Below, piece after piece: positions 27,205-36,335 of a DNA stretch of 58,931 nt. The translations under genes and the position numbers were made by a program. The notes beneath the pieces are model-generated. The model worked only from the letters and a program-made list of their open reading frames with translations, was not told where the DNA came from and made no database searches. The first letter of the stretch is position 1; each line of letters starts with the position of its first letter. Source of the DNA: JAGNGI01 sp035448825 (GTDB taxonomy: Bacteria; Fidelibacterota; UBA2242); NCBI GenBank assembly GCA_035448825.1, contig DAOTJS010000015.1, positions 1 through 58,931 on the forward strand, written 5' to 3'.

Positions 27205-29568
27205 ATGTTTAAAAAGTCAAAAATGTTAGCAATTGGCAAGACTTGCATCATCGGTCTGCTGCTGGTTTTTACGGCTATAAATTTAAACGCTCAGCTGGTT
27301 ACCAATGGTAGTTTTGAAGCGACTCCACTCGGAGAAGTCTCCGGTAGAGATGTTGCTGGCTGGGTAATAGAGAAACAAGCCGGTAGCGCCGATTTTGAGA
27401 TTATTGACAGCGTTGTCCAGCACGGAAATCGAGCTTTGAAAGTCGTTGTTAGCGCCATTGGATCAAATCAGTGGGATTTACAAATAGTGGTTGATAGTAT
27501 TCCGGTTGTTCCGGGTGGAAAGTATCGCTTTACCGTTTGGGCTAAAGCTCAAAAAGCCGGGGCGCAGGTTAATTTTACGGTCGGTAATTATGCCTATAGT
27601 GAATATACGTTTATTCGACCGGCTACTCTCACCACTACCTGGACAGCCTATACAAAAGATTTTACGATTACGGATCAGGAAACTGTCATTAGAGCGCCGA
27701 TTCACTTCAGCTATTCAGCGAATGTTGGCAACACGATTTACATTGATAATTTTCGGATAGTATATCTCGATGAGATCAAAAAGCCGGTAGTCGTCGAAGC
27801 CGAGTCCGGCGAAATCGGTAGTGATTTCGACATTCTTACCGCCGGTGATATAACCTACGTGACTATTAAGACGAATTCTACTGCTTTTAATCCGGGTTCG
27901 GCAAAACGAATAAATACTTATCAGGTAACTTTTCCGGACTCCGGCAGCTATAATCTTTTTGCCCGAATGCGAGTCGGTTCCGGAGGTTACGATGATGATA
28001 GCTTCTTCTATGGTAAAGGATTTGGTCTAAAAGATTCTGTAACTAATGGGGATTGGGTCTTTGTAAATGGATTGGCGTCTGCTGGTTTTACTGATTCCAG
28101 CGCTGTTGTAGATGGTGCCGGTGCCGCCGGTAATAGCGTCTGGAAGTGGGTCAATTTATCGAAGAATAAGTATCAAGGTGATACGACGATAACTTTTTAT
28201 GTTTCTGAAGATAGCTTAACCCAAATTTTCCAGATTGGTGCCCGCGAAAATGGACTGGATTTTGATAAGTTTGCCTTTGGCCGGGCCGATTTGAATTATA
28301 CCGTCTCGAATCTGGACAAAAGAGAAGCCGGTAATCCACCCATTATAGTAGAGATCTATCAAGGTCCACCTCTGGCGACCGGAAAACCTAAATTTCTCGG
28401 TTGTGTCTATAGTAGCCCTCAAGCTGAAAATTTTGCATCTTACTGGAATCAGGTCACTCCGGAAAATGCCGGTAAGTGGGGTAGTGTCGAAGGCACGCGT
28501 GACGTTATGAACTGGACGGCTCTGGATGAAGCTTACCATTTTGCAAAGGATAATGGCTTTCCGTTCCATTTTCATGTTCTAGTTTGGGGCGCGCAACAGC
28601 CTAGCTGGATCAGTTCATTGCCAGCTGAAGAGCAGTTGGAAGAAATAACCGAATGGTTTCAAGCTGTGGCTGAGAGATACCCGGATATTGATTATTTAGA
28701 GGTGGTCAATGAACCACTGGCGGGTCATAATCCGCCGGATGGAACCAGTGGGCGAGCTAACTATAAGGAAGCTTTGGGCGGTAACGGTGCAACCGGTTGG
28801 GATTGGGTAATTAAGGCATTTGAAATGGCACGTGAGATTTTCCCCGAAGGAACCAGACTGATGATAAATGATTTCAACATTATCAATAGCACCGCCAACA
28901 CTTCGCAGTATCTAAAAATTATCAGACTTCTACAAGACCGAGGTTTAATTGACATAATCGGTGAACAAGGTCATGCGTTTACGACAACTGTAACAGCTAG
29001 TGTAATGAAAACCAATCTAGATTCGCTGGCTACAACCGGCTTGCCGATTCAAATAACCGAAATGGATATTGACGGCCCAACCGATGCTCAGCAGTTAAGC
29101 GATTACAAGCGGATTTTCCCGACTTTTTGGAATCATCCAGCCGTCGAAGGCATCACCCTTTGGGGCTGGCGTCCGGGTCTCTGGCGTAATGAACAGAAGG
29201 CTTATCTCATCAATTCGGACAATACCGAAAGGCCTGCTCTGGTGTGGCTCCGCGAATATGTCCCGGCTTCACTCTCGATCCATAAGCTGATGGCCGAAAC
29301 ACCTCAGTCCTATAAACTCTTTAGCAATTATCCGAACCCTTTCAATCCGACGACCACCATCAATTATCAATTACCTACTGCCAGTCACCTGACTATCAAA
29401 GTGTATAATCTACTCGGACAAGAAGTTGCTACTCTGGTTGATGATGTCAAACAAGCCGGCAGTCATTCGGTTACGTTTGATGGGAGTGGATTAGCGGGCG
29501 GAGTCTATCTATATCAATTAAAGGCAGCTAACTACACTGAAACTAAAAAATGCCTTTTCTTGAAATAG
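27205..29568 (+). CDS. GH10 endoxylanase 2 with two binding modules and sorting domain
   Basis: Extracellular family 10 xylanase. Start 27205 has AAGGAG 6 nt upstream; ATG 27181 is an alternative. Signal peptide to ~30 (LLLVFTAINLNAQ). Modules: CBM4_9-like domain ~32-185 (LVTNGSFEATPLGEVSG, GNTIYIDNFRIVY), a second beta-sandwich of CBM6/35 type ~195-355 (VVVEAESGEIGSDFD, FPDSGSYNLFARMRVGSGGYDDDSFF), GH10 barrel ~380-690 with acid/base Glu503 (VVNEPLAG) and nucleophile Glu619 (ITEMDIDG), and a sorting domain starting SNYPNPFNPTT. The usual HxLVWH reads HVLVWGAQQPSW, a variant known in Bacteroidetes-type GH10 enzymes. It differs from the first GH10 in accessory modules, suggesting a division of labour on insoluble xylan. 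Confidence 0.93.
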   Translation: MFKKSKMLAIGKTCIIGLLLVFTAINLNAQLVTNGSFEATPLGEVSGRDVAGWVIEKQAGSADFEIIDSVVQHGNRALKVVVSAIGSNQWDLQIVVDSIPVVPGGKYRFTVWAKAQKAGAQVNFTVGNYAYSEYTFIRPATLTTTWTAYTKDFTITDQETVIRAPIHFSYSANVGNTIYIDNFRIVYLDEIKKPVVVEAESGEIGSDFDILTAGDITYVTIKTNSTAFNPGSAKRINTYQVTFPDSGSYNLFARMRVGSGGYDDDSFFYGKGFGLKDSVTNGDWVFVNGLASAGFTDSSAVVDGAGAAGNSVWKWVNLSKNKYQGDTTITFYVSEDSLTQIFQIGARENGLDFDKFAFGRADLNYTVSNLDKREAGNPPIIVEIYQGPPLATGKPKFLGCVYSSPQAENFASYWNQVTPENAGKWGSVEGTRDVMNWTALDEAYHFAKDNGFPFHFHVLVWGAQQPSWISSLPAEEQLEEITEWFQAVAERYPDIDYLEVVNEPLAGHNPPDGTSGRANYKEALGGNGATGWDWVIKAFEMAREIFPEGTRLMINDFNIINSTANTSQYLKIIRLLQDRGLIDIIGEQGHAFTTTVTASVMKTNLDSLATTGLPIQITEMDIDGPTDAQQLSDYKRIFPTFWNHPAVEGITLWGWRPGLWRNEQKAYLINSDNTERPALVWLREYVPASLSIHKLMAETPQSYKLFSNYPNPFNPTTTINYQLPTASHLTIKVYNLLGQEVATLVDDVKQAGSHSVTFDGSGLAGGVYLYQLKAANYTETKKCLFLK

Positions 29569-29972
29569 AAAAATAGCAGTTATCTTAAAGCAGTTCGCCT
29601 GATGATATACATCAGGTAGATTTGATAATCAACCGGTCGGTCTGTATAAAACACAGATTAGACCGGTTGTAATTATAAATGGAAAGACGAAGCAGATAAC
29701 TGATTGAGAAAATCTATTAGAACTCGTTGCTTTGAATAGCAGTAAATTGGAGTCTGTTAAAAAGTTAGAATATGGGCAAACTGCGCAGTAGAAGCGATAA
29801 TAGGCGAGAATTTTAAATGAGTTCAACCCCCTTCGGGGTTGGCGTATTGTTCGGCCTTTTTAGACTCAGGATACGATCCCGAGATAAGCAATTTCAACTC
29901 CTGATGGAGTTGTAAATTGTGTTTTATGACTGTATTTTTCCCATCCCAAAGGGATTGAAAATGAATAAAATT
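29569..29972. other. Convergent intergenic region with three small palindromes
   Basis: A 404-bp gap between the GH10 gene and the convergent LacI-type gene. The first half has no recognised feature. The second half has three short hairpins with a common outline CAAYYCC-loop-GGRRTTG: 29824-29841 (CAACCCC, loop CTTC, GGGGTTG), 29895-29912 (CAACTCC, loop TGAT, GGAGTTG) and 29943-29955 (ATCCC, loop AAA, GGGAT). They resemble dispersed REP-like palindromes and may also act as two-way terminators. Confidence 0.6.
29824..29955. repeat. Cluster of three REP-like palindromes
   Basis: Three different but related inverted repeats at 29824-29841, 29895-29912 and 29943-29955, spaced 53 and 30 bp apart, lie between convergent genes. 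The first two have perfect 7-bp stems, the third a 5-bp stem. No transposase or RAYT-type gene is present in the window. Confidence 0.6.
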
Positions 29973-31001
29973 TTAGTTCAATACCCGGGATGATTCGCGG
30001 ATAACCAGCTCGGTGTCCAGAACGATTTTCTCATTAGGAATAGCCGTCGTGGATTCGATATTGCGAATCAGGATTTCAGCGGCTTTATAACCGATTTCAT
30101 GCTGAGGCGCCCGAATAGTGGTTAGAGGCACCGGATAGATTTTTGCATAAGTAATATCATCATTGCCGATTATGGAAATGTCTTCCGGAATTCGGATATT
30201 CAACTCTTTAAGAGCTGTCATAACTGCCAGAGCTTGCTGATCATTGAAACAAACTATTGCGGTTGGATAATCTTCCCGGCTTCGGTTCTTAAAATAATTC
30301 ATAGTATTACCATAGGCTTCTTCATGACGCGAACCTATGGATATGATCAAATTTTTATTGAAAATAAGCGGGCTTTCACTAAAAGCGTGACGAAAGCCCT
30401 CAATCCGCTCCTGAGTGTGTGAGGACTGTGGCGGTCCCGCAAAATGGACAATCTTGGTGTGCCCATTATCAATTAAATATTTGACTGCCGTTTTAATGGC
30501 GGATAGGTTGTCAATGGCAACCACATTAGCCTGAATACCTTTGACATCTTCAAGTAGAACAAAGGGATAGTTGATTCTTTTTAATTTGAAAAGATGATCA
30601 ATTTCCGCTTCACCTTCGACGATTGGCGCTATTATCGCGCCTTTAATGTCTTTGATAGAAAACAGGTGCGTAAATTTTTTCTCACATTCATGATCATTTT
30701 CCGAACTAGCGACAATCACCGAATACCCCTTGCTGTTAGCATATTCTCGGGCGCCAGCCGCAATCGAAGTATAAAATGGGTAATTCAAGTCTTTAATGAT
30801 CAAACCGATGCAACGAACTTGATCACCGTTTTTCAGATTTCGCGCCATACCACGTGGACGGAAGTTGAGGTCTTTCATTACCTTAAGTATATGTTCTCGC
30901 GTGGCTGGATTAACGGAATTCTTACCATTTATTACAGCAGATACCGTTCCTTTCGAAACGTTGGCCTGTTTCGCGACTTCTTCAATCGTAATTCTTGTCA
31001 T
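29973..31001 (-). CDS. LacI-family transcriptional regulator 1
   Basis: Sugar-responsive DNA-binding repressor. I place the start at the ATG ending at 31001, since the helix-turn-helix begins immediately (TRITIEEVAKQANVSKGTVSAVINGK) and a GGAG site lies just upstream on the minus strand; an ATG at 31028 would add nine residues. The hinge region reads NFRPRGMARNLKNG. The periplasmic-binding-protein-like effector domain covers ~60-335 (CIGLIIKDLNYPFY, DISIIGNDDITYAKIYPVPLTTIRAP). 342 residues is standard. It is transcribed away from the GH115 operon, whose upstream region has a GAAACGGTTC palindrome (31561-31576), so it is a good candidate for binding this site and its copies before receptor 1 and xylA. 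The effector, perhaps xylose or a xylo-oligomer, is inferred. Confidence 0.9.
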   Translation of the reverse strand: MTRITIEEVAKQANVSKGTVSAVINGKNSVNPATREHILKVMKDLNFRPRGMARNLKNGDQVRCIGLIIKDLNYPFYTSIAAGAREYANSKGYSVIVASSENDHECEKKFTHLFSIKDIKGAIIAPIVEGEAEIDHLFKLKRINYPFVLLEDVKGIQANVVAIDNLSAIKTAVKYLIDNGHTKIVHFAGPPQSSHTQERIEGFRHAFSESPLIFNKNLIISIGSRHEEAYGNTMNYFKNRSREDYPTAIVCFNDQQALAVMTALKELNIRIPEDISIIGNDDITYAKIYPVPLTTIRAPQHEIGYKAAEILIRNIESTTAIPNEKIVLDTELVIRESSRVLN

Positions 31002-31260
31002 ACAAAACTCCGGTTCATAATCATACAATCCATAAGTGAGTCCAAATTTTTTGGTTTAAGAAAAAATTCGTTGCCGCCAATACTGACACTTCGTTTATAG
31101 TTGTAAAGAAAAAATAGCCGTAATACCATACCTGACCGATTCCAATCACCAAAAAATCAACTGCTAATTTAAGCAAAATATTTATAGAGTGGTATTAATA
31201 ATAGTGACCGATTTTAGGAAATTATTATTTACTTTAGATTTTTATAAAATTCTGTCGAGT

Positions 31261-31432
31261 GTCTTTAAGTGCTTTTTAGTTTTATTAAGAAAATACTAAA
31301 CAATGGTTGTTATTAAGTATCAATGCATGAATGCATGGAAGTATCAATAAGTACTATTAAGTTCTTTTAAGAAATTCAATGCGATGTAAAAATATTATAA
31401 GCACTTAAGAGTACTTAAAAATGCTTAAAAAA
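31261..31432. repeat. Cluster of AGYACTTAA-like short repeats
   Basis: Three head-to-tail units of about 10-11 bp lie at 31401-31431 (AGCACTTAAG, AGTACTTAAA, AATGCTTAAA). Related units on the other strand occur at about 31264 (TTTAAGTGCTT), 31349 (AAGTACT) and 31357 (TTAAGTTCTT). A nested ATGCATGAATGCAT lies at 31323-31336. Spacing close to one helical turn suggests a multi-site protein-binding region. Confidence 0.45.
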
Positions 31433-31560
31433 CTCCGTGCGCCTCCCCGCCTGAATGAATGCGTCAGCAGTCGGGCAGGCGGTTTACATAAGTTCATCGT
31501 CACAAATTAATTTTAGAAAAATGCACTATCTATTTGATTAAACGAATAGATATTATTAAA

Positions 31561-31576
31561 ATCGAAACGGTTCAAT
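31561..31576 (+). promoter_or_regulatory. LacI-type operator upstream of GH115
   Basis: ATCGAAACGGTTCAAT matches the palindromes at 15023-15036 and 38796-38811 in its core GAAACGRTTCAAT. It is 52 bp before the GH115 start. A -35 box is not obvious; TAATTG follows the operator where the -10 box lies in the other two promoters. Confidence 0.65.
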
Positions 31577-31628
31577 AATTGTAATACTGAATGTTTTGAT
31601 AATTGAAAAAATTTAAATGGAGGACAAG

Positions 31629-34598
31629 ATGAAGCAAATTTGCCGCAATGAAATTCGCTTTAATCGTCGCAAATCATCCACTTCATTAATAACTCGTTTC
31701 GCTAAACAAGTAATGTTAATTCTCTTCTACCTATTGTTATTATGCCCTAATTTTTTAGAAGCCGTTACCGGTGATGTAGAATCCTATGTCTCGGTTGAAG
31801 CAATTGATGGTGGTTTTCCGCTTTCGGTTGCCGGTAATACTGCGCCGCTATGTGCCAGTTCGCAGGATTATCCTGGAGTAATACGCGTTCTGAAGCTTTT
31901 CCAATCGGACTTAAAAATGGTAACCGATGCCGAGCCGGCGATTGCCATTGATACAATTCCCAAGGTTAAAGAAATCGTCATCGTGGGAACAATTGGCCAA
32001 AGTCCCCTAATTGATGCTTTGATTCAAAATAATCAATTGGATGTCAGAAATATTGCCGGCAAGTGGGAAACTTTTCTAATTCAGAAGATTGAAAAGCCGT
32101 ATCCGGATGTCGAGCAAGCGCTGGTTATAGTAGGAAGTGATAAGCGCGGCACAATTTTTGGTATGTTCGATCTTTCCGAGAAAATCGGGGTATCGCCCTG
32201 GTATTGGTGGGCTGATGTTCCGGTGAAGAAAAAGGATAGGATTTATATCAAACCGGGGCGTCATACTCTCGGCGAACCCAAAGTAAAATATCGGGGATTT
32301 TTTATCAATGACGAAGCGCCGGCTTTGAGCAACTGGGCTTATGAAAAATTCGGCGGTTTCAATCACGAATTCTATGTCAATGTTTTTGAACTTTTGCTCA
32401 GATTGAAAGCCAATCATCTCTGGCCGGGGATGTGGGGCAAATACTTTGGTTCGGATCCGGAGAATCCACGCTTAGCCGATGAATATGGCATCGTGATGGG
32501 TTCATCGCACTGTGAACCTCTGCTTTATAATAATGATCCCGGCGCCGGCCTATGGAATTCAAAAACTATGGGTCCCTGGCGTTATGATATTAATCGTGAA
32601 AACATTTATAAAGTTTTAGACGAAACCGTTGCTGCCCGAGGCCGGTATGAAAACATTTATACAGTCGGTTTGCGGGGAATACACGATACCCAGATGGAAG
32701 GAGGAGTGGATGTTCAAGAACAGATTGCCTTGCTCGAACAGGTGTTCAAAGACCAGCGTGAAATTCTTACTAAACATATAAATAAAGACATCACGGAAAT
32801 TCCGCAGGTTTTTATTCCTTATAAAGAAGTGCAGGATTATTACGATGCTGGCTTGCAGGTTCCCGATGACGTGACCATAATGTGGAGTGATGATAATTGG
32901 GGTAATATCCGGCGCTTGCCTCGTTTAGACGACAAACCGCGCGCTGGCGGGTATGGAATTTATTATCATTTCGATTATGTCGGCGATCCGCGCAACTACA
33001 AATGGCTGAATACGGTTCAGATTTCACGAGTTTGGGAGCAAATGCACCTGGCTTATCAATATGGCGTTGACCGAATCTGGGTGGTCAATGTCGGTGATAT
33101 TAAACCGATGGAATTTCCGATTAGCTTTTTCATGGATTTTGCCTGGAATCCGGAAAGATGGCCGGCGGAACGCTTGCCTGAATACACGCGCCTCTGGGCG
33201 GAGGAGCAGTTTGGAACTCAATATGCTGAGGAAATTGCTCATATATTGACTCAGTACACCCGATTCAACGCGCGCCGCAAACCAGAATTGCTTTCACCTG
33301 AAACTTATAGTTTGGTCAATTATCGCGAAGCCGAAACCGTTGTAGCTGAATATAATGACCTAGCTAAAAAAGCGCAGATGATTTATGAAGCTTTGCCGAC
33401 CGCATATCGCGATGCTTTCTATCAATTGGTTTTCCATCCCACCGAAGCCTGCGCTAATCTCAATGAACTTTATGTGACCGTGGCGCGGAACCGACTCTAT
33501 GCTCAGCAGAAGCGCGCTCTGACCAATGAACTGGCTCAGAAAGCCCGCGACTTATTTAAAAAAGACGCTGAAATAACCGATCGTTATCACAATATCGCCA
33601 ATGGCAAATGGAATCACATGATGGATCAGACTCATATCGGCTACACTTATTGGCAACAACCCGATGAAAATACCATGCCGGAGGTAATCGAGATCAATGT
33701 ACCGGAATCAGCCGAAATGGGTGTTGCGATTGAAGGCTCGACTGAATATTGGCCGCCTGCGAAAAACGAGGCGATTTTGCCGGAATTCGATCCCTATAGC
33801 CAGTCCTGCCACTATATCGAGATCTTTAACCGGGGTAAAAAGCCCTTTAAATACACGATTAAATCCGGTAATCCCTGCGTTCTGATTAGTCGGGAAAAGG
33901 GGGAAATTATTACCGAAGAACGTCTCTGGATTGACATTGATTGGAAAAAAGCGCCCAAAGGCAGGAGCACGATTCCGCTTATTATCAAAGGTCCACGGAA
34001 AAGTCAAGTGGAGGTTAAAATCGTTATCAATAATCCAGCCGTTCTTGAATCGGAACTGGCAAACTGTTTTATCGAAAGCAACTATTATGTTTCAATGGAA
34101 GCCGAACATTTTTCCAAGGCCGTTAACGCTCGTGGTGTTTTATGGCAAATTATTCCCGATCTGGGACGCACGCTTTCTTCAGTTACCCCGTTCCCGGTAA
34201 CGATGTCCAGTCTGATTCCGGAAGGCGACAGTCCGCGTCTTGAATACCAGGTTTATTTATTTAATGCCGGCGAAGTAAAAGTTAGGGCTTATCTGGCGCC
34301 GACCCAGAATTTTCCGAACGGTCCGGGCTTATGCTATGGAATTTCTTTGGATGATGAACCGGTTCAAATCGTCAATATGCATGCCGGGAAAACCCACCGT
34401 GACTGGCAAAATTCCGTCAGTGACTATATTACGATAATGACTTCCGTCCACCAGTTGGGAAGCTCCGGCAAACATACTTTGAAATTCTGGGCGGTCGATC
34501 CCGGCGTAGTACTCCAAAAATTGGTAGTTGAAACCGGTGAGGTAAAACCCAGTTATCTCGGTCCGCCGGAAAGCCGCTTGTTTAAAATTGCAGAATAA
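31629..34598 (+). CDS. GH115 xylan alpha-1,2-glucuronidase
   Basis: Removes (4-O-methyl)-glucuronic acid from xylan or its oligomers. Start 31629 has GGAGGA a few bases upstream; the ATG at 31617 overlaps that site. Signal peptide ~20-45 (VMLILFYLLLLCPNFLEA). The protein follows the GH115 layout: N-terminal domain (VIVGSDKRGTIFGMFDLSE, WYWWADVPV), TIM barrel (RGFFINDEAPALSNWA, KANHLWPGMWG, GSSHCEPLL, GLRGIHDTQMEGG, MWSDDNWGNIRRLP), helical domain and the GH115 C-terminal domain (YVSMEAEHFSKAVNARG, WQIIPDLGRTLSSVT). About 990 residues is normal for the family. No sorting domain, therefore probably periplasmic. It heads an operon with GH43, a URO-D-like protein and GH105, and is controlled by the operator upstream. 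Confidence 0.95.
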   Translation: MKQICRNEIRFNRRKSSTSLITRFAKQVMLILFYLLLLCPNFLEAVTGDVESYVSVEAIDGGFPLSVAGNTAPLCASSQDYPGVIRVLKLFQSDLKMVTDAEPAIAIDTIPKVKEIVIVGTIGQSPLIDALIQNNQLDVRNIAGKWETFLIQKIEKPYPDVEQALVIVGSDKRGTIFGMFDLSEKIGVSPWYWWADVPVKKKDRIYIKPGRHTLGEPKVKYRGFFINDEAPALSNWAYEKFGGFNHEFYVNVFELLLRLKANHLWPGMWGKYFGSDPENPRLADEYGIVMGSSHCEPLLYNNDPGAGLWNSKTMGPWRYDINRENIYKVLDETVAARGRYENIYTVGLRGIHDTQMEGGVDVQEQIALLEQVFKDQREILTKHINKDITEIPQVFIPYKEVQDYYDAGLQVPDDVTIMWSDDNWGNIRRLPRLDDKPRAGGYGIYYHFDYVGDPRNYKWLNTVQISRVWEQMHLAYQYGVDRIWVVNVGDIKPMEFPISFFMDFAWNPERWPAERLPEYTRLWAEEQFGTQYAEEIAHILTQYTRFNARRKPELLSPETYSLVNYREAETVVAEYNDLAKKAQMIYEALPTAYRDAFYQLVFHPTEACANLNELYVTVARNRLYAQQKRALTNELAQKARDLFKKDAEITDRYHNIANGKWNHMMDQTHIGYTYWQQPDENTMPEVIEINVPESAEMGVAIEGSTEYWPPAKNEAILPEFDPYSQSCHYIEIFNRGKKPFKYTIKSGNPCVLISREKGEIITEERLWIDIDWKKAPKGRSTIPLIIKGPRKSQVEVKIVINNPAVLESELANCFIESNYYVSMEAEHFSKAVNARGVLWQIIPDLGRTLSSVTPFPVTMSSLIPEGDSPRLEYQVYLFNAGEVKVRAYLAPTQNFPNGPGLCYGISLDDEPVQIVNMHAGKTHRDWQNSVSDYITIMTSVHQLGSSGKHTLKFWAVDPGVVLQKLVVETGEVKPSYLGPPESRLFKIAE

Positions 34599-34633
34599 AA
34601 GTTAATTGTCAATTCTGAAAGTGCAGGAATCAA

Positions 34634-36316
34634 ATGAAAAAAGTAATAATTACAATGACACTACTGGTTGTTAGTTTTATAAACGTCAGCGCTTTTTCCG
34701 CTGATCAACAGATGTTCTATTATAATCCAATTCTGGCTGGCTTTTATCCTGATCCGAGCATTTGCCGGGTGGGAGATGACTATTATCTGGTTAATTCTAC
34801 CTTTGCCTATTTTCCGGGAATCCCGGTTTTTCACAGTCGCGATTTAGTCAATTGGAAGCTCATCGGTCATGTAATGGATCGACCGGAACAGATGAATCTG
34901 GAAGGGCTGGGAGTGTCAGAAGGAATCTTCGCCCCGGCGATTCGATTTCACAATGGATTATTTTATGTGACCTGTACTCTGGTTGGTGCCGGTGGAAATT
35001 TCGTAGTGACGGCTCAAGACCCGGCGGGACCGTGGTCTAATCCGGTTTGGCTACCGCAAATTGACGGCATTGATCCTTCGCTTTTTTTCGATCAGGATGG
35101 CAAAGCGTACATCGTTTATAACAGTGTTGCACCGGAAAATAAGCCTCTTTACGAGGGGCATCGCACAATCCGAATGTATGAGTTCGATTACGAAAAGCTT
35201 AAAGTAGTTGGCCCTGAAATTCTGCTGGTAAATGGTGGTACCGATATTTCTAAAAAACCCATCTGGATCGAGGGACCGCATATTTTCCAGAAGGACAATT
35301 TCTATTATCTGATTTGTGCCGAAGGAGGCACGTCTTGGGAACATTCCGAGGTAGTCTTTCGGAGCGAGCAAGTTACCGGTCCGTATGTGCCTTATGCGAA
35401 AAATCCGATTCTGACTCAACGTCATCTTGATCCAAATCGGCCTCATCCGATTACCTGTACCGGCCACGCCGATTTTGTGATGACGCCCTCCGGCGATTGG
35501 TGGGCCGTATTTCTCGGTTGCCGACCTTATCTGCCCGAATATGAAGGTTTTTTCAATACCGGTCGGGAAACGTTTATGGCGCCGGTAAAATGGATTGATG
35601 GCTGGCCGGTTATTGACCCTGACCACGCCGAAATTCAATATTCCTATCCTCTGCCAATTAAATTGGAGAAACCAGTCAAAGCTGATATTCCCTACAACGG
35701 TAATTTCCAAATCAAGGATGATTTTGATTCTGCAACGCTGGACTTAAACTGGGTATTTCTCCGAACGCCGCATACAAAGTGGTACAGTCTAAACGACCGC
35801 AGAGGTTCGCTGGCTATTCGATTAAGACCGGAAACCTGCTCCGGCAAAAGCAATCCGAGTTTTATCGGACGGCGTCAGCAACATTTACGCGGGTCGGCGG
35901 GTGTGGCGATGGATTTTGAACCGGCTTCGGAATTTGAAAAAGCCGGACTGCTGGTTTTTCAGAGTGAGAAGCACTATTATTTTTTAAGCAAATCTCTGGA
36001 GAGAGGCGAACCGGTTGTGCAATTATATAGAGCCGATAAGTTACTGGCTTCGCACAAAATCGGTAAGGGGAAGAATATTTGGTTGAAGGTTGTTGCCGAC
36101 GGCGCCAATTACTCTTTTTATTATGCCACCGAACCGGATAATTGGATTCTGCTGAAAGACCAGGTGGATGCGCGCTTTCTAAGTACACGCGTGGCCGGCG
36201 GATTTGTCGGTTGTATGTATGCGATGTATGCAACATCATCAGGCCAATCCAGTTCCAATGTCGCCTATTTCGATTGGTTTGAATATGTCGGCGACGATGA
36301 AATTTACCGTCAATAA
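34634..36316 (+). CDS. GH43 beta-xylosidase/arabinofuranosidase, periplasmic
   Basis: Second family 43 enzyme, of the ~560-residue type with a C-terminal concanavalin-like domain. Signal peptide to ~22 (LLVVSFINVSAFSA). Catalytic domain: Asp40 (YPDPSICRVG, base), Asp147 (DGIDPSLFF) and Glu213 (WIEGPHIF, acid). The C-terminal GH43_C2 domain spans ~350-555 (FQIKDDFDSATLDLNWVFLRTP). No sorting domain, so it likely works in the periplasm on imported oligosaccharides, in contrast to the sorting-domain GH43 at 4005. It follows GH115 by 35 bp in the same operon. Sequence resembles the beta-xylosidase/alpha-L-arabinofuranosidase subfamilies; the exact specificity is undetermined. Confidence 0.92.
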   Translation: MKKVIITMTLLVVSFINVSAFSADQQMFYYNPILAGFYPDPSICRVGDDYYLVNSTFAYFPGIPVFHSRDLVNWKLIGHVMDRPEQMNLEGLGVSEGIFAPAIRFHNGLFYVTCTLVGAGGNFVVTAQDPAGPWSNPVWLPQIDGIDPSLFFDQDGKAYIVYNSVAPENKPLYEGHRTIRMYEFDYEKLKVVGPEILLVNGGTDISKKPIWIEGPHIFQKDNFYYLICAEGGTSWEHSEVVFRSEQVTGPYVPYAKNPILTQRHLDPNRPHPITCTGHADFVMTPSGDWWAVFLGCRPYLPEYEGFFNTGRETFMAPVKWIDGWPVIDPDHAEIQYSYPLPIKLEKPVKADIPYNGNFQIKDDFDSATLDLNWVFLRTPHTKWYSLNDRRGSLAIRLRPETCSGKSNPSFIGRRQQHLRGSAGVAMDFEPASEFEKAGLLVFQSEKHYYFLSKSLERGEPVVQLYRADKLLASHKIGKGKNIWLKVVADGANYSFYYATEPDNWILLKDQVDARFLSTRVAGGFVGCMYAMYATSSGQSSSNVAYFDWFEYVGDDEIYRQ

Positions 36317-36335
36317 TACTTAATGAGGATTAAAA

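Larger units (their letters stand above)
31002..31628. other. Divergent intergenic region with repeats, hairpin and operator
   Basis: A 627-bp AT-rich region between the divergent LacI and GH115 genes. It holds a cluster of AGYACTTAA-like repeats (31261-31432), a GC-rich hairpin with 7-bp arms CCGCCTG/CAGGCGG (31447-31453 and 31476-31482), and a LacI-type operator (31561-31576). The bases nearest the LacI gene show no feature I can name. Confidence 0.6.

Noticed and set aside
29824..29955. CRISPR array
   Set aside because: The three repeats are short, differ in sequence, have unequal spacing and no cas genes are nearby.
30594..31100. 168-codon plus-strand frame
   Set aside because: Antisense to the DNA-binding domain of LacI 1, which has clear homology on the minus strand.
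35051..35710. 219-codon minus-strand frame
   Set aside because: Fully inside the GH43 gene on the other strand, with no signal peptide, ribosome site or recognisable motif.
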